Below the pieces are notes generated by a model. It was not told where the DNA came from and did no database searches. It worked only from the letters and a program-made list of their open reading frames with translations. Shown here piece by piece: positions 1 through 7,440 of a stretch of 64,000 nt of DNA. Made by a program: the position numbers and the translations under genes. The stretch spans positions 62,001 to 126,000 of the forward strand of contig NZ_AP025029.1 of NCBI RefSeq assembly GCF_003114835.2, given 5' to 3'. Each line of letters begins with the position of its first letter. Position 1 is the first letter of the stretch. Origin of the DNA: Leptospira kobayashii. Its GTDB lineage: Bacteria > Spirochaetota > Leptospiria > Leptospirales > Leptospiraceae.

Positions 1-530
1 TCTTCTTTGGAACCGGTTGCGGCGAGACTTTCTGCTGCTGCGGTATTGATCTTTTTTTTGATCACCAGGATATTCAAGCTAGGATAACGAATTTTGAAAG
101 TCACCATCTCAGATCTGGGGATTTCTTCATCAACAACAAGATACTGAACCTGCTCCCCTGATTCCCAGGCATTCATCAATTCTTCTTTATTTCGATAGTG
201 ATAGATAATGACAGGAAGAGCATCGCTTTGGCTGCCCGTTCCTAAAAATATAGTTTTGATTTCGTTGGAAAACCCATGTTGGTAGGGAATGACCATTTTC
301 CCAGCTTTCACATTTACAAAGGAAAGTTCCCCCGAATGAAAATGGGAAAGATCAAAGTCTTCACCAAAGAAACCGACTTTTGGGACGAGGACGACAATGG
401 AATTGTTTTTGGAACCCTTGGGAACTTCCGGCCCCAAATCTGTAAAAACGACGTAGGTCATTTTGGAAAGGCGAACCTTTACCAAATACCCTCCCGGGGT
501 TTTCCTTTCTTCGTAGACCGAATCATCCAT
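1..530 (-). CDS. Hypothetical protein, 3' part cut by the left window edge
   Basis: An open frame with no stop runs leftward from an ATG at 530 to the window edge (about 176 codons visible). The start lies 2 nt after the stop of the bEBP-like gene at 533, so the two are almost certainly co-transcribed. The protein begins MDDSVYEERKTPGGYLVK and has no signal peptide or membrane segment. The first 90 residues look like a beta-rich domain with a PilZ-like flavour (an N-terminal arginine followed by VPKVGFFGEDF and GELSFVNV), but I would not assign the family. Function unknown. Confidence 0.75.
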   Translation of the reverse strand, partial: MDDSVYEERKTPGGYLVKVRLSKMTYVVFTDLGPEVPKGSKNNSIVVLVPKVGFFGEDFDLSHFHSGELSFVNVKAGKMVIPYQHGFSNEIKTIFLGTGSQSDALPVIIYHYRNKEELMNAWESGEQVQYLVVDEEIPRSEMVTFKIRYPSLNILVIKKKINTAAAESLAATGSKE

Positions 531-532
531 AT

Positions 533-1840
533 TTATAAAAGACCAAGCTGTTTCATTTTGTATTGCAATGACCCTCTAGAAATCCCAAGCGCTTTTGCCA
601 TCCGGATTTGGTTTCCGGAAAATATTCTTGTAGCAAGTAGAATCTTCTGCCTTTCTAAGGCTTGGATTCCCCTCCGCAAGTCTAAATCTTCATTGTCCAA
701 AATCCGCACATCTACGTTTTCCTCACCCAAATCGGTGAGACTGATTTCTCTTGTTTTTGACCTTAAAATCGAAGACAAAAACAAGTTTTTTAAGTCAGAA
801 AAATTAGACGGAAAATCACGCAACTTTACTGATAAAAGTGCTTCCTGGCTAAGTAAAATTCCGTTACGATTTTGACTGATTGCCAATTCCTGAAAGAGTG
901 AATTTGCAATTTCCAAAAGAACTTCTTTTGGTAAAAAATCAAATCCCGGAATAAGAATTTTGTCTTTCAAAATCATTCTTTCGAAAGCAGGTAGCATTTC
1001 TTCTTTTGGTTCATTACGATCAATAAAGAAAACCAGTCCGTTGAATCCGCCAGAATCTAGCCAATCCAGAACAATTTTCTGTTGGCCGAGACTCCAGGAT
1101 TTTGGTGATAAAAATACCAAACTTCCCTGACTTGCTTCTCTCCCCCAATCAGATAATGCTTTTTCCAATTTACCCAAATTTTCGGGCAAAGAGCCTAATA
1201 CTAAAAATGGAGATCCTGGCCGAAGTTTGGAATGGATCCATTTTGAAAAAGTTTTTTTCCCACTTCCACTAGGACCCAAAATCGTAATGATCTTTTTAGA
1301 TTCCAACGCAAGAATCCGCTCTTCCCAATTAGGGATTAATTTCAAAACGGCCGGCTGAGTAGAGACCTGAACTTGAATCGGTTCGGCAGACCGGGCAGGA
1401 AAATTTCCCCATTCCTTTCCTATTTTCTCAGAAAATAAATATAGAAAAGTATCTATGATTTCACCCTTTTCTTCTTCCCATTCCATCAAAAGGAATCCAA
1501 CCGATTTACCGGCGGATTGGATTCTAAATACTTTTGCATCCCCATTTTTCCCAAAAAGCTCAAACTCTTTTCCGGAAAAATGGCAGGGCAAATCGGAGCC
1601 CATTACTTCGTCCCAATGTCTTCCTTCCCGAGTCAGAAAGGAATAAAAAAATCCGTCTTCCCCGTATCCAAAGGATGCGCTTTCATAATAAGAATCTTCT
1701 TCCGGGGATTTTAAAACTACAATTCCCGCCCTTGCTTCCAGGACTTGGCAAAGCTCCCCCCATGCAGAAGGAAGGATAGTTTCTATCCATTTTCTACCTT
1801 CTATTTTTGAGAATAATATTGCCTGAATCCCTGGGGACAT
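533..1840 (-). CDS. Degenerate bEBP-like regulator (GAF-like, AAA+ and Fis-type HTH)
   Basis: About 435 residues from ATG 1840. A GAF-like N-terminal half is followed by an AAA+ domain with an intact Walker A (GPSGSGKKT, residues about 189-197) and a C-terminal Fis-type helix-turn-helix (GNQIRMAKALGISRGSLQYK). This is the order of sigma-54 activators such as NtrC, but the GAFTGA loop that contacts sigma-54 is absent and the Walker B region is eroded (LVFLSPKSW). It is therefore probably a DNA-binding regulator that does not remodel sigma-54 polymerase. The frame could extend to a TTG at 1909, but those codons are the 1893-1908 palindrome and no ribosome site precedes them. It is divergent from parA. 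Confidence 0.8.
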   Translation of the reverse strand: MSPGIQAILFSKIEGRKWIETILPSAWGELCQVLEARAGIVVLKSPEEDSYYESASFGYGEDGFFYSFLTREGRHWDEVMGSDLPCHFSGKEFELFGKNGDAKVFRIQSAGKSVGFLLMEWEEEKGEIIDTFLYLFSEKIGKEWGNFPARSAEPIQVQVSTQPAVLKLIPNWEERILALESKKIITILGPSGSGKKTFSKWIHSKLRPGSPFLVLGSLPENLGKLEKALSDWGREASQGSLVFLSPKSWSLGQQKIVLDWLDSGGFNGLVFFIDRNEPKEEMLPAFERMILKDKILIPGFDFLPKEVLLEIANSLFQELAISQNRNGILLSQEALLSVKLRDFPSNFSDLKNLFLSSILRSKTREISLTDLGEENVDVRILDNEDLDLRRGIQALERQKILLATRIFSGNQIRMAKALGISRGSLQYKMKQLGLL

Positions 1841-1868
1841 TTTATGAAACTGTTTAAATTTAATCACT

Positions 1869-1879
1869 TTGTCAAGTAC
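1869..1879. repeat. TTGTCAAGTAC motif, copy left of parAB
   Basis: An 11-bp motif identical to one at 3639-3649, so the two copies flank the first parAB pair. The right copy is half of an inverted repeat (GTACTTG, 5 nt, CAAGTAC). It may be an operator or iteron-like element. This is inference from position and identity only. Confidence 0.4.
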
Positions 1880-1892
1880 GTACCGCTTTGAA

Positions 1893-1908
1893 TGTCGGAC
1901 GTCCGACA
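1893..1908. promoter_or_regulatory. Candidate parS site 1 of the first ParAB system
   Basis: A perfect 16-bp palindrome, TGTCGGACGTCCGACA, 157 bp upstream of parA. Size and symmetry match known parS sites, which are 16-bp palindromes. A near-identical copy sits 51 bp away. Binding by the ParB encoded at 2802 is inferred. Confidence 0.6.
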
Positions 1909-1943
1909 AGAATCCACGAGATAGTTTTTACTAATTTTTGGTA

Positions 1944-1959
1944 TGTCGGATGTCCGACA
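1944..1959. promoter_or_regulatory. Candidate parS site 2 of the first ParAB system
   Basis: TGTCGGATGTCCGACA, differing from site 1 at one base of the central dinucleotide, 51 bp further toward parA. The tandem pair in the parA promoter region is typical of a centromere that also serves as an autoregulatory operator. Confidence 0.6.
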
Positions 1960-2065
1960 ATGCAAGTGAGTAGCGATTTTTATTTTTTTAGATAAATTTT
2001 AAAATTCAATTGCTAGCTTATTTTTCTCAAGAAACGATACCAAAACGGAAGGAAATTTTAGTAAA

Positions 2066-2818
2066 ATGATAACGATTGCAGTGGCAAACCAAAAGGGAGG
2101 AGAAGGAAAAACAACCACATCCTTGAATCTCGCAATGGGTCTTGCGCGAAGAAATTTTAAAACCCTTCTAGTCGACATGGATCCTCAGGCAAATTCTACA
2201 GGAATTTTCGTGAATCCGGAATCAGTAGACAAAGATCTTGCGCATTTATTTCAAAATTCCGTAAAACTGAAAGATATTATTTTGCCAGCGTATAACGAAT
2301 ATATGTGGATTGCCCCATCTAGCTTACGTTTGGCGGAAATGGAAACGGTTTCCGTAAATTCCGTAGAGGCACCCTACATTTTGAGAGACGCCATGCAAGG
2401 GTTAGGCGAATTTGATTTCATTATCATAGATTGCCCCCCTTCTCTTTCCATTTTCACGGTAAATAGCCTAGTCGCTTCCAATTTTGTACTCATCCCTCTT
2501 CAGGCGGAAAAATTTTCCATGGATGGAATTATGGGGCTCCAGCAAACCATTTCTTCCATCAAAAAAAGAATCAATCCTGATCTGGAGATACTTGGAGCGC
2601 TCATCACTCAACTGAAGCCTCAAACTCTGCTTACCAAAACTATTTTGCCCGTATTAGGAAAATACTTCCGAATTTTTGATCACACGATTTCGGACGGTGT
2701 TGCCATCGGGGAAAGCCATTTGGCAAAAAAATCAGTTTACGATTACAATAAATCCTCTCGCCAATCGCAAGAGTATGAAGGATTTTTAGAGGAGGTATTA
2801 CGTGAGCTTAAAAAGTAA
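2066..2818 (+). CDS. parA: ParA partition ATPase (first system)
   Basis: A 250-residue Walker-type partition ATPase. It shows the deviant Walker A KGGEGKTT at residues 10-17, the A' box DMDPQANST near residue 40 and the Walker B-like IIIDCPPS near 120. Such proteins bind DNA non-specifically with ATP and move ParB-parS complexes during replicon segregation. There is no N-terminal DNA-binding extension, unlike the ParA at 28671. It overlaps parB by 17 bp and is followed by the rep-like gene, the usual par-rep module of extra replicons and large plasmids. Two candidate parS palindromes lie upstream. Confidence 0.95.
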   Translation: MITIAVANQKGGEGKTTTSLNLAMGLARRNFKTLLVDMDPQANSTGIFVNPESVDKDLAHLFQNSVKLKDIILPAYNEYMWIAPSSLRLAEMETVSVNSVEAPYILRDAMQGLGEFDFIIIDCPPSLSIFTVNSLVASNFVLIPLQAEKFSMDGIMGLQQTISSIKKRINPDLEILGALITQLKPQTLLTKTILPVLGKYFRIFDHTISDGVAIGESHLAKKSVYDYNKSSRQSQEYEGFLEEVLRELKK

Positions 2819-3626
2819 AAGACTTGGGACACTCGCCGATATCTACCAATCGGAAAATTTAGACGGAACCATCCGAACGATTAAATTAGATAAAATCGAG
2901 CCTTCCGAACATCAACCCAGACAAGAAAGAAAAAAAGGAATCGATGAACTCGCCGCCTCCCTAAAAGCGGACGGGCTACTGCAACCGATCGTTGTTTCCA
3001 AAGGAAGGGGTGACGGTAATTACAAAATTATCGCTGGGGAAAGAAGGTTCCATGCAGCAAAATCCTTGGGATGGCTGGAAATCGAATGCAAGATCCTGGA
3101 TCGTCCCCAAAACGAAATTTATAAATTAGCCATTATAGAAAACCTGCAAAGAGAAAATCTATCTCCCTATGAAGAAGTAGAAGCATTGGTTTTTTTGAAA
3201 TCGGCTCATAATTATACAGATGCAGACCTAGGGGATATGTTTGGGAAAAGTAGAAGTTATATGTCCGAAGTTTTGTCCATTGCGGGTATGGAAAAAAAAG
3301 ACCTGGATCGTTGCCGTTCGCTGGATATCCAAAACAAAAACCTTTTGGTCCAAGCAGCCCAAGCGTCAAAAAAAGGAGCTCTTTCCGACTTTTTAGATTT
3401 GTACAGCAAAGGACAATTGAAGACGGTTCGGGATGCCAAAGATTTCAATAAGCAATCTATAGAAAAACCAATCGAATCCCAAAGAAGACTCCCCTCTCAA
3501 TACAAATTGAAACGATCCGGAAATTCCATCATCATCCAATCGGAAGACGAAATTCTATTAGGCGAAATCTTAAAATTCATCCGAAAGGAAATCTCAAAAA
3601 AATTCGGCGACTCGGCCATCACCTAA
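2802..3626 (+). CDS. parB: ParB partition protein (first system)
   Basis: A 274-residue ParB/Spo0J family protein. The N-terminal nuclease-like domain carries the nucleotide-binding box GERRFHAA (residues 79-86) and the ENLQRENLSPYEE stretch. A central helix-turn-helix (ADLGDMFGKSRSYMSEVLSIAG) should read parS, and the C-terminus would dimerise. The start is a GTG inside the end of parA, preceded 6 nt upstream by GGAGG (2791-2795), so the pair is translationally coupled. Likely targets are the palindromes at 1893 and 1944. Confidence 0.93.
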   Translation: MSLKSKRLGTLADIYQSENLDGTIRTIKLDKIEPSEHQPRQERKKGIDELAASLKADGLLQPIVVSKGRGDGNYKIIAGERRFHAAKSLGWLEIECKILDRPQNEIYKLAIIENLQRENLSPYEEVEALVFLKSAHNYTDADLGDMFGKSRSYMSEVLSIAGMEKKDLDRCRSLDIQNKNLLVQAAQASKKGALSDFLDLYSKGQLKTVRDAKDFNKQSIEKPIESQRRLPSQYKLKRSGNSIIIQSEDEILLGEILKFIRKEISKKFGDSAIT

Positions 3627-3808
3627 ACATGTACTTGCTTGTCAAGTACTGAGGAAAAAATTTTCAGGAATTCTGAGAAAGTTCGGGTACGAACTTGACA
3701 TTGGATCAGAAGTACTGACAATGTGACATAATATAGTAAACGAACTTTAAGTACTAGGTTCTCTAAAAAATAGAGTGAGGACTTAGGTGGAATTGTATCC
3801 GACCAAAT
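3627..3808. other. Repeat-rich intergenic segment between parB and rep (origin candidate)
   Basis: No gene is visible. The segment holds an inverted repeat GTACTTG/CAAGTAC (3631-3649), then further scattered GTAC-, AACTTGACA- and GTACTGACA-type motifs and an AT-rich stretch near 3724-3740. Such crowding of short related motifs next to a Rep gene is what iteron or operator regions look like. No regular spacing is present, so the origin call is inference. Confidence 0.4.
3639..3649. repeat. TTGTCAAGTAC motif, copy right of parAB
   Basis: Identical to 1869-1879 and lying 13 bp after the parB stop. It forms the right arm of an inverted repeat with GTACTTG at 3631-3637. Confidence 0.4.
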
Positions 3809-3834
3809 AAAAAAATCCCCTGGTCATCCAGGGG
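3809..3834 (-). terminator. Intrinsic terminator on the minus strand
   Basis: A GC-rich 7-bp stem (3817-3823 with 3828-3834), loop of 4 nt, followed on the minus strand by seven T. It is oriented to stop leftward transcription coming from the rep leader. Confidence 0.75.
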
Positions 3835-3864
3835 GTCGGGCTTTCCCGAAGGAATGTTGTTGGA
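3809..3864 (-). ncRNA. Putative antisense (countertranscribed) RNA in the rep leader
   Basis: Reading the minus strand, a TTGACA box (3899-3894), a 17-bp spacer and AATTAT (3876-3871) would start an RNA near 3864. It would contain a small hairpin (3836-3849, arms TCGGG/CCCGA) and end at a textbook intrinsic terminator: a 7-bp stem CCCCTGG/CCAGGGG (3817-3834) with a 4-nt loop, then seven U (3815-3809). No minus-strand gene exists here for that terminator to serve. An RNA of about 56 nt antisense to the rep leader is the classic plasmid copy-number control layout. Promoter and terminator are seen; function is inferred. Confidence 0.5.
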
Positions 3865-3901
3865 TGAGACATAATTAACATTATGTCAAATAATGTCAAC
3901 T

Positions 3902-3967
3902 CCCTTCGAATTTTTGCTTAAATTTAGTTCAGTTTTTGCAGATTTTTTCTTTCGAAGGGGGAGAAGG
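3902..3967 (+). promoter_or_regulatory. Leader stem covering the rep ribosome-binding site
   Basis: CCCTTCGAA (3902-3910) is perfectly complementary to TTCGAAGGG (3951-3959). The right arm runs into GGGGGAGAAGG (3957-3967), the ribosome site of the ATG at 3968. Folding would hide part of the site, so Rep translation could depend on leader structure or on the antisense RNA upstream. Confidence 0.5.
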
Positions 3968-4882
3968 ATGAACGAATACCATCCTTATATCCGTTTAATG
4001 ACGGATATAATAGACTCTGGTGTCTGGGCCAATCTGTCCAGTGCCGCTAAAACCCTATACCCTGTACTTTTGAAGTTCAGCGATAAAACCTTCAAGCCAG
4101 TCTGGCCAAATACAGAGACATTGATGCGTTTGACCGGTTTTAAAACCAAAAAATCCATAGTGCATGCGAAAAAAGAACTCACCCAGGCGGGCCTATTATT
4201 CCAAGTTCCGGGCAAAGGAAGGACTTCTACAAAGTATTACTTTTCTTTCAACTACGAGGGTTCTAAAATTACCCCTCTGGGGGTTCGAAATATCCCTCTC
4301 TCCGGGGTAGGAGTGTATGCCCCTGAGGGGAACGAATCGGCCAACGAGAGGGGTGAAAATGTATCCCCAAACCATATTAATATAACTATATCTAATACAA
4401 ACCAATGGGATAAACCCGAAGGGCCGGAAAAAATTAAGGAAGAAAAAGCCAATGGATTCTTGGAGCAATTGATCGGGCTTTTTGGAACGGAGATTGCTTT
4501 TCAAGCTTATTCCCATGCGCAAGCTATTCAAATGGAAGGAAACTTCGAGTATTTAAAGGGATCTTGTAAAAAGATTGTTGCGGAAAGAAATAAAGAAGTG
4601 CTTGATTTTAAGCACAATATAGGGGCAGATCCTTCCCTCCCCCATCCAGCTTCTTGGCTCGGATTTTTGGATTGGGCCAGCCATCAGTTATCTCCATCTA
4701 CTTGGCAAGATTTGGAAAAATTAAAAATCAATGTAGATGGAAAAGTTTTAATCGTTCAATCGAAAGTATCCGGGTTTTCCAGACAGATTATCCAAAAATA
4801 CTTCACAGAAAAATCAAAACCGTCTCTGCTTGTGCTATTTTCAAGTGAAGAAGAAGGATCACGTCTGTCCGAAATTCGATAG
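3968..4882 (+). CDS. Rep-like winged-helix protein (putative replication initiator)
   Basis: 304 residues from ATG 3968, chosen because the purine run GGGGGAGAAGG directly precedes it; an upstream ATG at 3893 lacks one. The N-terminal 110 residues look like a plasmid-initiator or DnaD-like winged helix (SGVWANLSSAAKTLYPVLLK, NTETLMRLTGFKTKKSIVHA, then a wing with KGRTSTKYYF). A low-complexity linker leads to a C-terminal helical domain (residues about 180-290). Position right after parAB and the leader elements argue for a replication initiator. No catalytic motif is visible, so a plain DNA-binding regulator remains possible. Confidence 0.65.
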   Translation: MNEYHPYIRLMTDIIDSGVWANLSSAAKTLYPVLLKFSDKTFKPVWPNTETLMRLTGFKTKKSIVHAKKELTQAGLLFQVPGKGRTSTKYYFSFNYEGSKITPLGVRNIPLSGVGVYAPEGNESANERGENVSPNHINITISNTNQWDKPEGPEKIKEEKANGFLEQLIGLFGTEIAFQAYSHAQAIQMEGNFEYLKGSCKKIVAERNKEVLDFKHNIGADPSLPHPASWLGFLDWASHQLSPSTWQDLEKLKINVDGKVLIVQSKVSGFSRQIIQKYFTEKSKPSLLVLFSSEEEGSRLSEIR

Positions 4883-4929
4883 ACCTGGTAGAAAAATAGG
4901 AATTTTTGGAAGGAAGCAAGTTAGCATTC

Positions 4930-7440
4930 ATGAAAGACAACCTTATCCGAGTCAGTCACCCCTACTCGTTGCCAATCCGGTCCGTAAAAACTACGGGTCG
5001 TTTTGAACTTAAAAACGACGAATTTTTCTCCTTTTTTGAAGAAAAAGATCAAGCTGGATTATCATCCATTATCTTCGAATTTGGTGAACCAGTTTATTTC
5101 AACGGAATCGAACTTTTACCCGGAAGCGAAGGTTTAGATTATTTCCCGGACTCTTTCCGTTTTGAACTTTCTCACGATGGAAAATATTGGGAGCCTATTT
5201 TACAGGAATCCGCATTCCGAAAGTCATTTAAAACTTCCGCCAAATGGCTGTTTTCGTTGACTAGCGCCCGTTACGTGAAATTCGTTTCCAAAATTTCCAG
5301 AAAAGCCAATAACGGAAAAAACAGAATCAGTTTTGGAAATCTGAGAATCCTGATTACCGGAATTGCCAAAATTCAAGCAAGTTCGGAACTGGATCGGCTT
5401 TGGGTCAAAGAGAATCTAATCGATACAAGACCTGATTATGGATGGTGTTCCAAGAAAAAGGAAGAGCCGGAAGAGGAATATTTGGTTTTTGATCTCGGAA
5501 CAGTCAACCGTGTGGAAGAAATCCGAATGTTGACGAAAAATGATCCGATCACGAATTTTCCCGAAAGATTTATAGCTTATTATAGTGAAGACGATCTCAC
5601 CTGGCATCAGTTACACGAAGAGAATTCCTTTTTGTCGGAACCGGGGATGTGGTATAAGTGGAGATTTTCTCCGGTCAATTTGCGATTTTTGAAATTGATC
5701 TTCATCCAGGAAAAAGTCCAAACTAAGAAAGAATATGTAACCGAAGTCATCGAAGTTGAATTCTATTCAAGTCCTGATAAAAAAGATTACGGCGGACCTG
5801 CACGGGAACCTCTCCCTTATGCTTCGGTTCTTCGTTCCGGGATCATTCGATTGGCAGTGGACGGGGAAGTAAAAGAAGGCGTAGTCGTTCAGTCAAATGA
5901 TAGAAGACTGCGGGATGCAACGACGGAATATCGCGGAATCGTAGAACTTGCGTCAGACGGCGAAGAGAAAGCAGGTGTAGTCGTTCAGGGTAATGATAAA
6001 AGATTAAAAATTGCAACGGAGATCACTCACGGACTTGTTCGTTTGGCAAGAACCGGAGAATCTAGACCGGGACTCGTTGTCCAATCCGATGATGAAAGAT
6101 TGCGAACCGCATCTACAGATCATGCGGGGATTGTCGAGCTAGCCCTTGATGGGGAAACAAGGCCGGGAGTTGCAGTACAAGGAAATGATTCAAGATTAAG
6201 AGTCGCGACGAAAAAAGCGACGGGTCTTGTGCAATTGGCAGAGTCTGGTGAAGTAGCGCACGATAAAGTTGTGACCGGGGATGATCCTCGTTTGAAAGAT
6301 GCGACTACTACTGCAAAGGGAATCGTAAGATTGTCCTCCAATGGGGGAGAAGAATCGGACACTGTAGTACAAGCAACGGATAAACGACTTCGTCGTGCAA
6401 ATACGGAAGAATACGGGATTGTGCAACTTGCTCATTCGGGAGAAAACAAGTCTGGTGTTGTTGTGCAAGGGGACGATAAACGACTGTTACCTGCTGATTT
6501 CGACCGGGCTGGAATTGTCACTCTTTCGAAACAGGGAGAGAGTGTGTCCGGGCGAGTGGTTTTAGCTGACGACCCGAGATTGTCCGACGCAAGAAATCCA
6601 AAACCGCATACGCATGATTATGCGGCAAAAGAACATGATTTTAATTCACATACCGGACTTCTTCGGATCAATGGCGAAACTTCCTCACCTTCCAAAGGCC
6701 TGGTTCCTCCTCCTCAAAATGATGCTATCATCTTTGGAAAAAATACTGCCGATGGATCGGCGGTAGTCGGAATTTCCAATGGACAGGGAGTATTCGGATT
6801 TTCGGAAAAAATCGGAGTGATCGGGCTTTCCAAAGGAAAAGACGGATCGGGCAATGCGGGTATACTGGGTATTGGTGGATCTGCTCCCGGCGGGCAATTT
6901 ATTTCTCAATCCGGTTATGCTGTTTTTGCAAACGGAACAGGCGTTTTGGAAAAAGAATGGGCAGGTTCCGGAAAAGCAATACATGCATTAGGTGATTCTT
7001 TTTTCAATGGAAACGTTAGAGTTTCCAGAGACGGGCAAGAAGAATGTATCGCCCGCTTTTTCAGACTGGATCAAAAGGATGTAGTCACACCGGGCGATTT
7101 GCTTGTGGGAACGGACGAGTCTTTGGTGCTTTCCCGGTCAAAACACCCCTACTCTACCAATGTTATCGGAATTTGTGTAGGAAGTGCAGGGCTTGTGTTT
7201 GGAAAGGAAAGCAAAGGTTTAGAATATGCATTGGTGGCTTTTTTAGGAATTGCAAAACTGCATGTAGATGCATCGCAAGGTTCTATTTCACCGGGTGATT
7301 TGCTTGTATCGGGACTTGCTTCCGGCCATGCGATCAAAGCGGATCCGAATCGAATCAAGCCGGGCATGTTGGTCGGCAAGGCATTGGAGCCTTGTAAAAA
7401 AGACAAAGCATCGATTCTTTGTCTAATTTCTCTCTCCTAA
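4930..7440 (+). CDS. Large discoidin-like / tandem-repeat protein (tail-fibre-like)
   Basis: 836 residues from ATG 4930 (a TTG at 4906 is in frame). Two N-terminal beta-sandwich domains resemble F5/8 type C (discoidin) modules: each has a FDLG- or FEFG-like strand, a YFPDSFRFELSHDGKYW or FPERFIAYYSEDDLTW strand and an ARYVKF or LRFLKL strand. Eight consecutive 32-residue repeats follow (DNA about 5835-6602) of the form GIVxLAxxGExxxGVVVQxxDxRL. A glycine-rich region and a compact C-terminal domain (about 7080-7440) end the protein. There is no signal peptide. The repeats resemble phage tail-fibre repeats, but no phage genes are adjacent. It overlaps mqnD by 18 bp, tail to tail. Confidence 0.85.
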   Translation: MKDNLIRVSHPYSLPIRSVKTTGRFELKNDEFFSFFEEKDQAGLSSIIFEFGEPVYFNGIELLPGSEGLDYFPDSFRFELSHDGKYWEPILQESAFRKSFKTSAKWLFSLTSARYVKFVSKISRKANNGKNRISFGNLRILITGIAKIQASSELDRLWVKENLIDTRPDYGWCSKKKEEPEEEYLVFDLGTVNRVEEIRMLTKNDPITNFPERFIAYYSEDDLTWHQLHEENSFLSEPGMWYKWRFSPVNLRFLKLIFIQEKVQTKKEYVTEVIEVEFYSSPDKKDYGGPAREPLPYASVLRSGIIRLAVDGEVKEGVVVQSNDRRLRDATTEYRGIVELASDGEEKAGVVVQGNDKRLKIATEITHGLVRLARTGESRPGLVVQSDDERLRTASTDHAGIVELALDGETRPGVAVQGNDSRLRVATKKATGLVQLAESGEVAHDKVVTGDDPRLKDATTTAKGIVRLSSNGGEESDTVVQATDKRLRRANTEEYGIVQLAHSGENKSGVVVQGDDKRLLPADFDRAGIVTLSKQGESVSGRVVLADDPRLSDARNPKPHTHDYAAKEHDFNSHTGLLRINGETSSPSKGLVPPPQNDAIIFGKNTADGSAVVGISNGQGVFGFSEKIGVIGLSKGKDGSGNAGILGIGGSAPGGQFISQSGYAVFANGTGVLEKEWAGSGKAIHALGDSFFNGNVRVSRDGQEECIARFFRLDQKDVVTPGDLLVGTDESLVLSRSKHPYSTNVIGICVGSAGLVFGKESKGLEYALVAFLGIAKLHVDASQGSISPGDLLVSGLASGHAIKADPNRIKPGMLVGKALEPCKKDKASILCLISLS
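5835..6602 (+). repeat. Eight 96-bp in-frame coding repeats
   Basis: Eight tandem units, each encoding 32 residues with a conserved G-I/L-V start, a GE pair at positions 9-10, VVQ at 16-18 and a D-x-RL block near 21-24. Unit identity at protein level is moderate, so they are old rather than freshly duplicated. Confidence 0.85.

Noticed and set aside
276..875. 199-residue open frame on the plus strand
   Set aside because: It is antisense to two sense frames: the Fis-type HTH end and the left-edge gene.
1841..1909. N-terminal extension of the bEBP-like gene to TTG 1909
   Set aside because: Its codons coincide with the 16-bp palindrome at 1893-1908 and no ribosome site precedes it.
3866..3878. 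13-bp GAGACATAATTAA shared with 28614-28626
   Set aside because: It sits upstream of rep and parA2, which is suggestive, but 13-bp matches are expected by chance in a window this long.
4930..7440. Prophage
   Set aside because: The tail-fibre-like repeats are isolated: no capsid, tail, integrase or lysis genes are near.
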